A stretch of DNA of 48,836 bases from Thioalkalivibrio thiocyanoxidans ARh2 (GTDB lineage: Bacteria > Pseudomonadota > Gammaproteobacteria > Ectothiorhodospirales > Ectothiorhodospiraceae): contig NZ_ARQK01000038.1 in assembly GCF_000385215.1 (NCBI RefSeq), positions 1 through 48,836 on the forward strand. The letters run 5' to 3'. Made by a program: the position numbers and the translations under genes. Under the pieces are notes generated by a model that saw only the letters and a program-made list of their open reading frames with translations, did no database searches and was not told where the DNA came from. Each line of letters begins with the position of its first letter. Within the stretch, counting starts at the first letter, position 1. This document shows positions 7,811-15,954 of this stretch, piece by piece.

Positions 7811-8829
7811 GACTGATGCGCCCCCATCACCATGGACATCACGGCCTGACGCACCGAGATGCCGTAGGTCACCTGCTGCAGGATCACCGAGTGCGGCCCG
7901 TCCGCCACCGCGGACTCGATTTCCACCCCGCGGTTGGCCGGGCCCGGGTGCATCACCAGGCAGGTGGGGTGCGCGAGCTGCAGACGGCGCGACGTCAGGC
8001 CGAACAGCTGGTAGTACTCGTGCTCGGAGGGGAGATGGGCGTGTTCCATGCGCTCGCGCTGCAGGCGCAGCATGATGATCACGTCGACGTCCTTCAGCCC
8101 GGCGTCGAGGTCGTTGTAGACGTGCACGCCGAGCTGATCGACATCCGCCGGCAGCAGCGAACAGGGCGCGACCACGCGCACCTCGCCGGTCTGCAGGATG
8201 TTGAGCGCGTGGATCTGCGAACGCGCGACGCGCGAGTGCAGGATGTCGCCGACGATCGCGACCTTCAGCTTGGTGAAGTCGCCCTTGTGCCGGCGGATGG
8301 TGAACATGTCCAGCAGGGCCTGGGTGGGGTGCGCGTGGCGGCCGTCGCCGGCGTTCAGCACGCTGATCCCGGGCGCCGCATGGCGGGCGATGAAATGCGC
8401 GGTCCCGCTCTCCTCGTGGCGCACGACGAACATGTCCACGTTCATCGCCTCGAGGTTGCGCAGGGTGTCCAGCAGGCTCTCGCCCTTGACCGCCGAGGAG
8501 GTGCTGATGTTGATGTTGAGCACGTCCGCGGACAGGCGCTTGGCGGCCAGTTCGAAGGTGGTGCGGGTGCGGGTGCTGGCCTCGAAGAACAGGTTGACGA
8601 TGGTCTTGCCGCGCAGCAGCGGGACCTTCTTCACCGCCTTCTCGTTCATGTTTGCGAACGACTCGGCGGTATCCAGGATCTCGATCAGGAGGTCGCGGTT
8701 GAGGCCCTCGATGGTCAGCAGGTGGCGCAGCTGGCCGTCATCGGTCAGCTGCAGGCGATTGGGCAACGGGCCCGGCTCCGGCAGGCGGGTGGCCCCGGCC
8801 AGGGCCGGGGTGACCACGGTATCGCTCAT
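7807..8829 (-). CDS. pyrB: Aspartate carbamoyltransferase catalytic subunit
   Basis: Condenses carbamoyl phosphate with aspartate, the committed step of pyrimidine synthesis. The 340-residue protein has the carbamoyl-phosphate motif STRTRT at residues 85-90, [14 protein letters not shown], and the C-terminal [12 protein letters not shown]. An N-terminal extension of about 30 residues precedes the core; such extensions in Pseudomonas-type enzymes hold effector-binding determinants. The start overlaps pyrR by four bases and the stop overlaps pyrC' by four bases, indicating translational coupling and a PyrB-PyrC' complex. Confidence 0.96.
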   Translation of the reverse strand: MSDTVVTPALAGATRLPEPGPLPNRLQLTDDGQLRHLLTIEGLNRDLLIEILDTAESFANMNEKAVKKVPLLRGKTIVNLFFEASTRTRTTFELAAKRLSADVLNINISTSSAVKGESLLDTLRNLEAMNVDMFVVRHEESGTAHFIARHAAPGISVLNAGDGRHAHPTQALLDMFTIRRHKGDFTKLKVAIVGDILHSRVARSQIHALNILQTGEVRVVAPCSLLPADVDQLGVHVYNDLDAGLKDVDVIIMLRLQRERMEHAHLPSEHEYYQLFGLTSRRLQLAHPTCLVMHPGPANRGVEIESAVADGPHSVILQQVTYGISVRQAVMSMVMGAHQS

Positions 8830-9350
8830 GCGTCGGCGTCCCCGTCGGTCTCGAGGGTGACGCGCTCCAGGCGCAGGGGTTCGGGGCCGCGCAGCTTGAT
8901 CTGTTCCCGGGTGCCCAGTTCCATGTGTTCTCCGACGATCGCGGCGGCGATCGGCAGCTCGCGCCCGTCACGCTCGACCAGCACGGCGAGCGTGACCGAG
9001 GCGGGACGCCCGTAGTCGAACAGTTCGTTCAGGGCGGCGCGGATCGTGCGCCCGGTGTAGAGCACGTCATCCACCAGCAGGACATGCACGCCGTCCAGGT
9101 CCTCCGGCAGCTCGGACGGGCGGACCTGCGGATGCATGCCGATGCGCGAGAAGTCGTCGCGGTAGAAGCTGATATCCAGCTTGCCCAGCGGCCTCTCCAC
9201 CCCGAGGCGTTCGCGTAGGTGCTCGGCGATCCAGACACCGCCGGAGTGGATACCGACCACCATCGGGTTGTCGATGCCGTGCCTGGCCAGGTACTGGCGC
9301 GTCTGTTCGGCCATGCTGTCGAGCAGGGTTGGGACATCCGGCGTCTTCAT
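8826..9350 (-). CDS. pyrR: Bifunctional pyr regulator / uracil phosphoribosyltransferase-like PyrR
   Basis: A 174-residue type I phosphoribosyltransferase. The PRPP-binding motif [18 protein letters not shown] occupies residues ~90-107, and [10 protein letters not shown] forms the N-terminal loop. In Firmicutes PyrR is an RNA-binding attenuator. In pseudomonads it sits upstream of pyrB-pyrC' as here and affects pyr gene expression. I start at the ATG giving MKTPDV, which overlaps the ruvX stop as ATGA. The open frame continues upstream only as a shadow of ruvX and yqgE. Confidence 0.92.
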   Translation of the reverse strand: MKTPDVPTLLDSMAEQTRQYLARHGIDNPMVVGIHSGGVWIAEHLRERLGVERPLGKLDISFYRDDFSRIGMHPQVRPSELPEDLDGVHVLLVDDVLYTGRTIRAALNELFDYGRPASVTLAVLVERDGRELPIAAAIVGEHMELGTREQIKLRGPEPLRLERVTLETDGDADA

Positions 9351-9739
9351 GCGTTCTCCTGAAACCAGCCTTCGAGGATGACCGCGGCAGCGTGGGCGTC
9401 CAGCCCCGGGTCGTGGCGTCCCCGCCCGCTGCGCTCGCGGGCCAGGTGCGATGTCAGATGCTCGTCGTACCAGTATACCGGCTGGCCGTAGCGCGCTTCG
9501 AGAGCGGCCCCGAACGCGCGGATGCGTTTCGCCAGCGGGGTGGGTTTGCCGTCCGCTTGGGTAGGCCAGCCGACGACAAAGCCTTCGGGCGCCCAGTCGC
9601 TTACCAGGCTGTCGATCATCGGCCACAGCTCCGGTGAATCGGTGTTGAGCGTGCGCAGTCCGCGCGCGGCGCCGGTCAGTTCCTCGCCCACTGCGATCCC
9701 GATCCGCCGGCGGCCGTAGTCGAAGGCCAGAAGCCCCAT
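9347..9739 (-). CDS. ruvX: Putative pre-16S rRNA nuclease RuvX/YqgF
   Basis: An RNase H-fold nuclease family protein implicated in processing the 16S rRNA 5' end. The 130 residues begin with LLAFDYGRRRIGIAVG (first acidic metal ligand D7), then GWPTQADGK, and PVYWYDEHLTS carrying the second acidic residue. Length is normal for YqgF. It lies 18 bases downstream of yqgE and overlaps pyrR by four bases. The yqgE-ruvX pair is strongly conserved across gammaproteobacteria. Confidence 0.95.
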   Translation of the reverse strand: MGLLAFDYGRRRIGIAVGEELTGAARGLRTLNTDSPELWPMIDSLVSDWAPEGFVVGWPTQADGKPTPLAKRIRAFGAALEARYGQPVYWYDEHLTSHLARERSGRGRHDPGLDAHAAAVILEGWFQENA

Positions 9740-9757
9740 GACGTTGCCGGGCCCGCC

Positions 9758-10336
9758 TCAGGCGTGGCCGGGCGCGGAACTGATCAGGTTGACGTCGATG
9801 CCGATCAGCTTCGCCGCCGCGGCCCAGCGCTCGGCGCTGGGGTGGTCGAACAGGATGTCGGCATCGGCGCGGGTGGTCAGCCAGGCGTTTTCGGCCAGTT
9901 CGCTCTCGAGCTGTCCCGGTCCCCAGCCGGCGTGTCCCAGGGCAATGAGGACGCGGTTCGGGCCGCGGCCCTCGTTGATGGCCTCCAGGATGTCGCGCGA
10001 GGTCGTCAGCACGATGGAGTCGGTAATGGGTTGGCTCCCCCGCCATTCGGGCTGGCCGGTATGCAGCACGAAGCCGTGCTCGGGCTGGACCGGGCCGCCG
10101 CGGTAGACCGGGATCTCCGGCAGCTCGTCGCGAGGTTCGAGATCGACGTGTTGTAGCAGATCGCGCAGCGAAAGCTCGGTTGGCTGGTTGATTACCAGCC
10201 CCAGGGCCCCTTCGGCGTCGTGATCGCAGATATAGGTGACCGCATGGCTGAAGTAGCCATCATTCAGGCTCGGCATCGCGATCAGGAAGTGATCGCGCAG
10301 GCTGGCCGCGCTCGAGCTGGAGGGGGCTTGCGTCAT
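9758..10336 (-). CDS. yqgE: UPF0301 family protein YqgE/AlgH
   Basis: A 192-residue member of the YqgE/AlgH family, whose biochemical role remains unsettled; AlgH was named as an alginate regulator in Pseudomonas. Recognisable family blocks are FLIAMPSLNDGYFSHAVTYI, GALGLVINQP, VYRGGPVQPEHGFVLH, and GHAGWGPGQLESELAENAWL. No signal peptide or membrane segment is present. It precedes ruvX by 18 bases and follows the tonB-like gene after 58 bases. Confidence 0.95.
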   Translation of the reverse strand: MTQAPSSSSAASLRDHFLIAMPSLNDGYFSHAVTYICDHDAEGALGLVINQPTELSLRDLLQHVDLEPRDELPEIPVYRGGPVQPEHGFVLHTGQPEWRGSQPITDSIVLTTSRDILEAINEGRGPNRVLIALGHAGWGPGQLESELAENAWLTTRADADILFDHPSAERWAAAAKLIGIDVNLISSAPGHA

Positions 10337-10394
10337 GTGCTCAGTATCGACGCTGCTCCGTTATGCCGCAAGGAACCGGGGCCCGGATGTTCCC

Positions 10395-11321
10395 CTAGCG
10401 AATCTGCTCTATCTGGTCGCGGCGGAAGGCCCAGGTCCGCGTGATCACGAGTTCGTCGTATTCCTCGCGCATCTGTTCGGTAAACGGGGCATAGGGGGCG
10501 GCGAGTTCCACGATGCGCATCGCCGCCTGGTCGAGCACCGGTTCGCCGGAGCTGCGGGCGATCTCGATGTTCATCAGCTCGCCGTCCGGGTTCAGGCGCA
10601 CCGACAGCACCAGCGTGCCGGACAGGCCCCGGCGGCGGGCCTCGTCGGGGTAGTTCAGGTTGCCCACGCGCTCGACCTTGTTGATCCAGGCCTGCAGATA
10701 CGCGGCCTCCGGCGCGCTGCGCGCGGCGAGGCTGTCGAGGTAGCGGGTGCGGGTGGCGCGGGTGGAGAACTCGCGGCGCTCTTCGGCCGGGGCCGCGCGC
10801 GCGGTGTCCAGGCCCCGGTTCATCAGCGCGGCGGCTGACGGGCGCTCCTCCGCCTCGGGCGATTCGATCGGCTCCGGTTCGGCGACCTCGGGGGCAGTCG
10901 GTTCCGCTTCGTCCGTCTCGGCCTCCACGGCCTCGGGTTCCGGCTCCGGTTCCGGTTGGGCGGGCTCCATGACCAGCGGCCCCGGGTCTGGGAGCGGGGC
11001 TTCGACGCCCTCGGGTTCCGGTTTACCGACACCCTCGGTCTCGGCCTCCGGGGACAGCGCCTCCTGCACTTCCTCGCCTTCGCCGCTGGCGGCCTGGTCC
11101 TCGGTGGCGATGCGCTCGACCTCTTCCGGCTCCGGCGCGTCCGGATCGGTCACCCAGGTCACGTCCAGGGGCTCGCGGGACGCGGTGTCCAGCGGGTCCA
11201 CCGCGAAGCCGATGCCGAGGATGATCAGGGCGTGCGCGACCACGGCCAGAAACAGCATCGGGGCCAGCTGGCCGCGACGCTGCGGGGATTCGGGTTCAAG
11301 GATGCCGTGCGAGACGGACAT
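10395..11321 (-). CDS. TonB-family energy transducer-like protein
   Basis: A 308-residue protein with one membrane anchor (residues ~20-41, APMLFLAVVAHALIILGIGF). A long Glu/Pro/Ala-rich periplasmic spacer (roughly 70-175) follows, then a TonB-like C-terminal domain with LNYPDEARRRGLSGTLVLSV and WAFRR near the end. It occupies the position of tonB3 in Pseudomonas, a gene linked there to twitching motility and pilus assembly. No exbB/exbD or TonB-dependent receptor is nearby. Its start lies inside the 3' end of the Gx-transporter gene (26-base overlap), so it is probably co-translated with the ApbE/NusG-II/Gx genes. Confidence 0.85.
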   Translation of the reverse strand: MSVSHGILEPESPQRRGQLAPMLFLAVVAHALIILGIGFAVDPLDTASREPLDVTWVTDPDAPEPEEVERIATEDQAASGEGEEVQEALSPEAETEGVGKPEPEGVEAPLPDPGPLVMEPAQPEPEPEPEAVEAETDEAEPTAPEVAEPEPIESPEAEERPSAAALMNRGLDTARAAPAEERREFSTRATRTRYLDSLAARSAPEAAYLQAWINKVERVGNLNYPDEARRRGLSGTLVLSVRLNPDGELMNIEIARSSGEPVLDQAAMRIVELAAPYAPFTEQMREEYDELVITRTWAFRRDQIEQIR

Positions 11322-11841
11322 GGCGCTGGATCCGGGGGTCTGCGAGCACGTGTGCGGCCAGTATACCGGTCACGCTGCCGGCAATCAGCGCAGCCAGCAA
11401 TAGTGGGGGTAGCACCAGTGGCAGGTTCGGGTGGGGGATGATCACGCCCCAGGCCAGCAGGAACTGGCCGGTGATGTGCGCCATCGCCGCGGCGATGGCG
11501 AGGCCCAGGGCGCCGACATGTCGTGGCGCCAGTGGACGCAGCAGGCCGAGCGCGGCCAGGGCGGCCAGGGCCCCGGCCAGCGATAGCCAGAAGGTGGGGC
11601 TCAGCAGTGTGCCGAGCAGCAGGGCGGCGCCGACGACCCGGATCAGGGTCACCGCGACCGCCGCGCGCCAGCCGAGGGTTAGCAGGGCGATCAGGGTCAC
11701 GATGTTCGCGAGTCCCGGTTTGATCCCGGGCACCGGGCTCGGGATCGCCGCCTCCAGGACCTGGACCCCAATGGCGATGGCGGCCAGCGCGGCGATCGCA
11801 CGGTCGCGCTGCGTCAGCGTGTCGGGGAATGAGGCGGTCAC
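11296..11841 (-). CDS. Gx-transporter family membrane protein
   Basis: A 181-residue hydrophobic protein with about five to six membrane segments and the family hallmark VPGIKPGLANIVTLIALLTL. The family is annotated as Gx transporter or, misleadingly, heptaprenyl diphosphate synthase component I. It is related to ECF-type substrate-binding membrane proteins and recurs next to ApbE and NusG-II proteins in redox gene clusters. The start is GTG (MTASF). It is separated from the NusG-II gene only by an 85-base repeat element. Substrate unknown. Confidence 0.85.
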   Translation of the reverse strand: MTASFPDTLTQRDRAIAALAAIAIGVQVLEAAIPSPVPGIKPGLANIVTLIALLTLGWRAAVAVTLIRVVGAALLLGTLLSPTFWLSLAGALAALAALGLLRPLAPRHVGALGLAIAAAMAHITGQFLLAWGVIIPHPNLPLVLPPLLLAALIAGSVTGILAAHVLADPRIQRHVRLARHP

Positions 11842-11851
11842 GTCGTACCCA

Positions 11852-11936
11852 GGGAAACACTACCCGCTGCACGACGCGCCTTGTATCGGAAAACCTGGGG
11901 CACCAGCGCGAGCGTGTACATTGATCAGTGTTTCCC
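11852..11936. mobile_element. Internally deleted MITE copy between NusG-II and Gx genes
   Basis: Bases 11861-11936 are nearly identical to 6455-6530, from TACCCGCTGC to the GTGTTTCCC end. The left end is reduced to GGGAAACAC, giving a 9-bp terminal repeat. The right flank is TTA, as at the 311-bp element, but the left flank is CCA, so no intact target duplication remains. The structure is explained by deletion of the left and central part of the 311-bp form at a short CAC homology. Without it the NusG-II stop and the Gx GTG would be about 10 bases apart. Confidence 0.75.
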
Positions 11937-12311
11937 TTAGTAGTGAATACTGTCGTAGCCGGGGCCGCGGCCCTGGACCTGCAGGGTCAGCCGGTTGGGC
12001 AGGCTGACCGCGACCTCGCCGTGACGCTGCAGCCAGCCGCTGTTCTCGCAGATGTTGCGTGTGCCGGGGGAGTCGGCGCAGCGGGCCCGGCCCGGCTCGA
12101 TCTGTACGCGGGTGATGCCGGCCGGGCCGTGGATCTCGATCTCGCGGGCTCGGTCCAGGGGCTCCTGCCGCGGCGGTTCTCCGGTCTGGGTGATGACCAG
12201 CATGGAGGCCTCGGTATCCGGCAGGTAGGCGAGGGCAAAGGCCGCAACCACCGCGCCGCTGGCCAGGGCGGCGATTACCCCGTCGCCCCAGCGCAGACCA
12301 GATAACGTCAC
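11937..12311 (-). CDS. NusG domain II-containing protein
   Basis: A 124-residue protein with one N-terminal membrane anchor (residues ~11-30) and an exported small beta-domain. NIENSGW-like text reads ICENSGWLQRHGEVAVSLPN, a characteristic of the NusG_II family, which is unrelated to transcription despite its name. Such proteins accompany ApbE and Gx transporters in flavin-based extracytoplasmic electron-transfer clusters. The GTG start overlaps the apbE stop by four bases (GTGA). The TAA stop abuts the end of the inserted repeat element. Confidence 0.82.
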   Translation of the reverse strand: MTLSGLRWGDGVIAALASGAVVAAFALAYLPDTEASMLVITQTGEPPRQEPLDRAREIEIHGPAGITRVQIEPGRARCADSPGTRNICENSGWLQRHGEVAVSLPNRLTLQVQGRGPGYDSIHY

Positions 12312-13366
12312 GGCAGCCCGCGCTCCTCGAGCGCGGGCTGGTCGTCCTCCATGCGCACGCGCTCGGCCATCGCCGGCGTTGCCTCGATGCGGTCATCGAG
12401 TACCACGAGGGCGGCCTCGATGCCCATCTTGCGGGCATAGTGCGGCCATTCCTCGGGGCCGGCGATCATCAGCGTGGTCGCGGCGGCATCGGCCAGCGCG
12501 GGGTCGCTGTGCAGCACGGTGGCCCCGTGGACGCCTTCACTGGGGCGTCCGGTGCGCGGGTCGATCACATGGTGGATGTGTTCACCTTCCCATTCATAGC
12601 CGCGCTCGTAGTCGCCGGAGCTGAACAGGGCCTCGACCGCGTCGAGTTCGATACTCCCGAGAATGCCCCCCTGCGGATGGCGGATCGCGACTTGCCAGGC
12701 TCGATCCGCGGGTCGCCCGAGGGTCATCAGGTCACCCCCGGCGTTGAAGATCGCGGCCTCCACGCCCTGATTCTGCAGCAGGTCGAGCATGCGTTCGACG
12801 GCGAGGCCCTTGGCGAGGCCGCCGAAGTCCAGCTGCAGATCCGCGTGCTGGCCGCGCAGGCGCACGCCGTTGCGCTCGATGTCGCGCATGCTGGGCGGGT
12901 CTTCGAGCAGCGCCTCCAGGGTTTCGGCGTCCGGCGGCGGGCCCTCGGGCTCGTCCTGGTGAAATCCCCAGGCGGCGACAAGCTTGCCCAGCGCGGGATT
13001 GAACAGGCCGTCGCTCAGCGCCTCCATCTCCTTTCCGCGCTCGATCAGCGGCAGCACGGACGGGGGGGCGCTGAACTCGGCCTGCAGCGCCAGCAGTTCG
13101 TTGGTGCGCCCGAGTGACCCGGGCTCCCAGGCATGCCAGGAGGTATGCAGGATCTCCAGCTCGGCCTGCAGCTCGGACTCCAGCGCCTCGAGGTCGTAGG
13201 CCCCGGCGGGGTAGAGCGTGATGTCCACGATCGTGCCGAAGGCAAAGAAGTTCAGCGTCTCGGTGTCCGGTGTGTCGCGGTCGCATCCGGCCAGGGCCAG
13301 CGCGGCGAGCAGGATCGGCCCGAGAAGGGCCTGGCGGGTGCGCAGGGGGATCGGCATGGGCATCAC
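12308..13366 (-). CDS. apbE: ApbE-type FAD:protein FMN transferase, lipoprotein
   Basis: Transfers FMN from FAD onto Thr/Ser of exported redox proteins such as RnfG/RnfD and NqrB/C. The 352-residue product has a lipoprotein signal with lipobox LALAGC (C28). It also has DFGGLAKGLAVERM, FNAGGDLMTLG and HHVIDPRTGRPSEGV, the flavin and metal site motifs of ApbE. It lies 9 bases after gshB and overlaps the NusG-II gene by four bases. No obvious FMN-accepting protein is encoded in the window, so its substrate must lie elsewhere. Confidence 0.94.
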   Translation of the reverse strand: MMPMPIPLRTRQALLGPILLAALALAGCDRDTPDTETLNFFAFGTIVDITLYPAGAYDLEALESELQAELEILHTSWHAWEPGSLGRTNELLALQAEFSAPPSVLPLIERGKEMEALSDGLFNPALGKLVAAWGFHQDEPEGPPPDAETLEALLEDPPSMRDIERNGVRLRGQHADLQLDFGGLAKGLAVERMLDLLQNQGVEAAIFNAGGDLMTLGRPADRAWQVAIRHPQGGILGSIELDAVEALFSSGDYERGYEWEGEHIHHVIDPRTGRPSEGVHGATVLHSDPALADAAATTLMIAGPEEWPHYARKMGIEAALVVLDDRIEATPAMAERVRMEDDQPALEERGLP

Positions 13367-13375
13367 CTCGCGGGG

Positions 13376-14317
13376 TCAGGGGCGGGTCAGGTAGTCGATG
13401 AACTGGCCGGCGAGGTCGTCGCCGCAGGCGGCATCGAGCTCGCGTACGCCGGTAGGGCTCGTCACGTTGATCTCCGTCAGGTAGTCGCCAATCACGTCGA
13501 TGCCGACAAAGTCCAGGCCGCGGCGTTTCAGTTCCGGGGCGATCTGCGCACAGATCCAGCGGTCGCGATCGGTCAGGGGTACGGCCTCGCCGCGCCCCCC
13601 GGCGGCCAGGTTCGCCCGGGTCTCGCCCTCGGCCGGGATCCGCGCCAGCGCGTAGTCGTAGGGTTCGCCGCCGATCAGGATGATGCGCTTGTCGCCGGCG
13701 GTGTATTCCGGCAGGAAGCGCTGGGCGACGATGGTGCGCTGGTCGAATTCGGTCATGGTCTCGAGGATCACCGAGAGGTTGGGGTCTCCCTCGCGGATAC
13801 GGAATACCGAGGCCCCGCCCATGCCGTCCAGCGGCTTGACCACGATGTCGCCCTGACGCTCGAGAAAGGCGCGGATACGCGCGCGGTCGCGGGTGATCAG
13901 GGTGGGTGGCCCGCAGTCCGCGAAATGCGTGGCAAAGGCCTTCTCGTTGACATCGCGCAGGGCGCCGGGCCGGTTGACCACGCGCACCCCGTCCCGCTCG
14001 GCGAGGTCCAGGGCGTAGGTGGCGTAGATGTATTCGAGGTCGAACGGCGGGTCCTTGCGCATCAGCAGGAGATCGAAACGACTGGCGTCGCCCTCGTCTT
14101 CCGGCCCCAGGGTGTAATAGCCCTCGCGCTGGTCCCGCACGGTCACCGGGCGACTTCGCACCTGGGCGCGTCCCGCGTCGATCCACAGGTCGCCGGGTTC
14201 CAGGTAGTGCAGGCGATGCCCGCGGGCCTGGGCGGCGAGCAGCATGGCGAAGGTCGTGTCTTTCCACGGCTTGATGCTGGCGATGGGGTCCATCAGGACA
14301 GCGATGTCATGCGCCAC
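13376..14317 (-). CDS. gshB: Glutathione synthetase
   Basis: ATP-grasp ligase that joins gamma-glutamylcysteine and glycine to make glutathione. I choose the GTG giving MAHDIAVLMDPIASIKPWKD (313 residues), because the E. coli enzyme starts ten residues before the same MDPI motif and is 316 long. The frame is open a further 216 bases but has no homology and would overlap the pilG promoter. ATP-grasp elements include VVKPLDGMGGASVF, RFLPEYTAGDKRI and FVGIDVIGDYLTEINVTSP. It heads the minus-strand run and is divergent from pilG. Confidence 0.95.
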   Translation of the reverse strand: MAHDIAVLMDPIASIKPWKDTTFAMLLAAQARGHRLHYLEPGDLWIDAGRAQVRSRPVTVRDQREGYYTLGPEDEGDASRFDLLLMRKDPPFDLEYIYATYALDLAERDGVRVVNRPGALRDVNEKAFATHFADCGPPTLITRDRARIRAFLERQGDIVVKPLDGMGGASVFRIREGDPNLSVILETMTEFDQRTIVAQRFLPEYTAGDKRIILIGGEPYDYALARIPAEGETRANLAAGGRGEAVPLTDRDRWICAQIAPELKRRGLDFVGIDVIGDYLTEINVTSPTGVRELDAACGDDLAGQFIDYLTRP

Positions 14318-14459
14318 GAGCGGTTCCGGGGTGTCGGTGTGCCCCGAGTATGCCACGCCATCGGGGTGTTCATGGATTCCCGGATCAAGGGCGTCTGCAG
14401 GGTGCTCGTTGTAGGCTGCCCACTGCCGGGGGTGCCGCGGCAATATCATTGTGTGCTGT

Positions 14460-14488
14460 TTGTCACGGACTCGCGCTTCCGCTAGATT
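14460..14488 (+). promoter_or_regulatory. Predicted sigma-70 promoter of the pil-chp operon
   Basis: TTGTCA at 14460-14465 and TAGATT at 14483-14488 are separated by exactly 17 bases (5 of 6 and 4 of 6 consensus matches). They lie 32 bases upstream of the pilG GTG, in the 203-base divergent region between gshB and pilG. A GGGGGGAACAGG stretch just before the GTG serves as ribosome-binding site. Confidence 0.55.
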
Positions 14489-14520
14489 CGAGGGCGCAGA
14501 GAGCCTTCGGGGGGAACAGG

Positions 14521-14940
14521 GTGGCGAACGCACTGGCAGAGGCGGACTCGGCTGCCGAGTTTCAAGGGCTGAAAGTCATGGTCATCGATGACAGCAAGAC
14601 CATTCGGCGCACCGCCGAATCCTTGCTGCAAAAGCACGGTGCGGACGTGATTACGGCCGTGGATGGTTTCGAGGCCCTGGCCAAGGTGGTCAATTCCAAT
14701 CCCGACATCATCTTCATCGATGTCATGATGCCGCGTCTGGACGGCTACCAGACCTGCGCCCTGATCAAGAACAACAAGCGGTTTCGGGCCACGCCGATCA
14801 TCATGCTGTCGAGCAAGGACAGCGTGTTCGACAAGGCCAAGGGCCGTGTGGTCGGGTCCGAGGATTACCTCACCAAGCCCTTTACCCGGGATGACCTCCT
14901 GGGCGCGATGCGCCAGTACACCCGCCCGGCAGGAAGCTGA
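14521..14940 (+). CDS. pilG: Twitching motility response regulator PilG
   Basis: Single-domain CheY-like regulator of the Pil-Chp pathway; in Pseudomonas it promotes pilus extension and cAMP signalling. The 139 residues contain VMVIDDSKTIRRTAESLL, IIFIDVMMPRLDGYQTCALI with phospho-acceptor D67, IMLSSKD and SEDYLTKPFTRDDLL. Similarity to PilG is recognisable over nearly the whole length. I choose the GTG at the first base because a G-rich ribosome site precedes it. An internal ATG at residue 20 would cut into the receiver domain. First gene of the pil-chp operon. Confidence 0.95.
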   Translation: MANALAEADSAAEFQGLKVMVIDDSKTIRRTAESLLQKHGADVITAVDGFEALAKVVNSNPDIIFIDVMMPRLDGYQTCALIKNNKRFRATPIIMLSSKDSVFDKAKGRVVGSEDYLTKPFTRDDLLGAMRQYTRPAGS

Positions 14941-14978
14941 AACCCGCCGCACCACAAGATGCCGACAAGGAATGACCC

Positions 14979-15344
14979 ATGGCCCGCATCCTGATCGTTG
15001 ACGATTCACCGACCGAGATTCATGTCCTGCGCACCATGCTGGAGAAGCATGGCCACGCCGTGACCACGGCCGAAAGCGGCGAGGAAGGCGTCGCCGCGGC
15101 CAGGGCGCAGGTTCCGGATCTGGTGCTGATGGATGTGGTGATGCCGGGCCTGAACGGCTTTCAGGCCACCCGCGAGCTGTCGAAAGCCGATGAGACCTCG
15201 CATGTGCCCGTGGTCGTGGTGTCCACCAAGGACCAGGCCACCGACCGTGTATGGGCAATGCGCCAGGGTGCCCGCGACTACATCACCAAACCGGTGGCCG
15301 AAAAGGATCTGCTGCAGACCATCGGGAAGTATCTGAACCCATGA
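14979..15344 (+). CDS. pilH: Twitching motility response regulator PilH
   Basis: Second single-domain CheY-like regulator of the Pil-Chp system, associated in Pseudomonas with pilus retraction and phosphate-flow control. The 121 residues show RILIVDDSPTEIHVLRTMLE, VLMDVVMPGLNGFQATREL with phospho-acceptor D52, VVSTKDQ and ARDYITKPVAEKDLL. It lies 38 bases after pilG, with AAGGAA before the ATG. Its stop overlaps the pilI ATG (ATGA). Confidence 0.95.
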   Translation: MARILIVDDSPTEIHVLRTMLEKHGHAVTTAESGEEGVAAARAQVPDLVLMDVVMPGLNGFQATRELSKADETSHVPVVVVSTKDQATDRVWAMRQGARDYITKPVAEKDLLQTIGKYLNP

Positions 15345-15919
15345 AGGTCGATCGGTCCACGCCCTATGCCTTGCTCGCGAGTCTCGATCGCGAAGGGCGC
15401 CGCGTGAACCGCGAACTGCGACGGGATATCGGCACGGGCTGGCGCGGGGTGTTGCTGCGCGTCGCCGATTTTCGTTTTCTGGTCGACATGGATTCGATCG
15501 CCGAGGTTGCCGACCCGTTGTCCCTGACGCGCGTGCCACTGGCGGATCCAGCGGTGCTGGGGGTGGGGAACCTGCGTGGGCTGGTCCTGCCGGTGTTCGA
15601 CATGGGCAAGCTGCTGCTGGATTCGCCCCTGCCGCATGACGCGACCGGGCAGCGCGTCGTGGTGGCACCCCAGGGACACGGGATGGCCGGGCTGCTGGTG
15701 AGTCAGGTCGAGGGCATGCGGCGCTGTATCCCGTCGCAACGGCGACTGGAAGTGTCGGTGCCCGACAGTGTTCGCCCCTTTATTACCGGCGGGTTCGATC
15801 TCGGGCACCGGCTGCACCCGGTGCTGGATCTGGACCTGCTCTTGAATGACACCAATCGCTTTGCCGGCATGGAGCTGGCCGGGGCACCGAATACCGAACA
15901 GACCGCGGCTGCTGTGTAA
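15341..15919 (+). CDS. pilI: CheW-like coupling protein PilI
   Basis: Adaptor that links the receptor PilJ to the kinase ChpA at the membrane. The 192-residue protein is essentially one CheW domain, with GVLLRVADFRFLVDMDSIAEV, LGVGNLRGLVLPVFDMGKLL and VEGMRRCIPS. I start at the ATG overlapping the pilH stop by four bases. The longer open frame upstream is only a shadow of pilH. Operon position equals that of Pseudomonas pilI. Confidence 0.93.
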   Translation: MKVDRSTPYALLASLDREGRRVNRELRRDIGTGWRGVLLRVADFRFLVDMDSIAEVADPLSLTRVPLADPAVLGVGNLRGLVLPVFDMGKLLLDSPLPHDATGQRVVVAPQGHGMAGLLVSQVEGMRRCIPSQRRLEVSVPDSVRPFITGGFDLGHRLHPVLDLDLLLNDTNRFAGMELAGAPNTEQTAAAV

Positions 15920-15954
15920 GCGGAGGCGACGGGCTGCAACAGGGGGTATGACGT

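Noticed and set aside
14318-14533. N-terminal extension of gshB to an ATG 72 codons upstream
   Set aside because: The extension has no glutathione-synthetase homology and would cover the predicted pilG promoter. The GTG at 14317 matches the family N-terminus and length.
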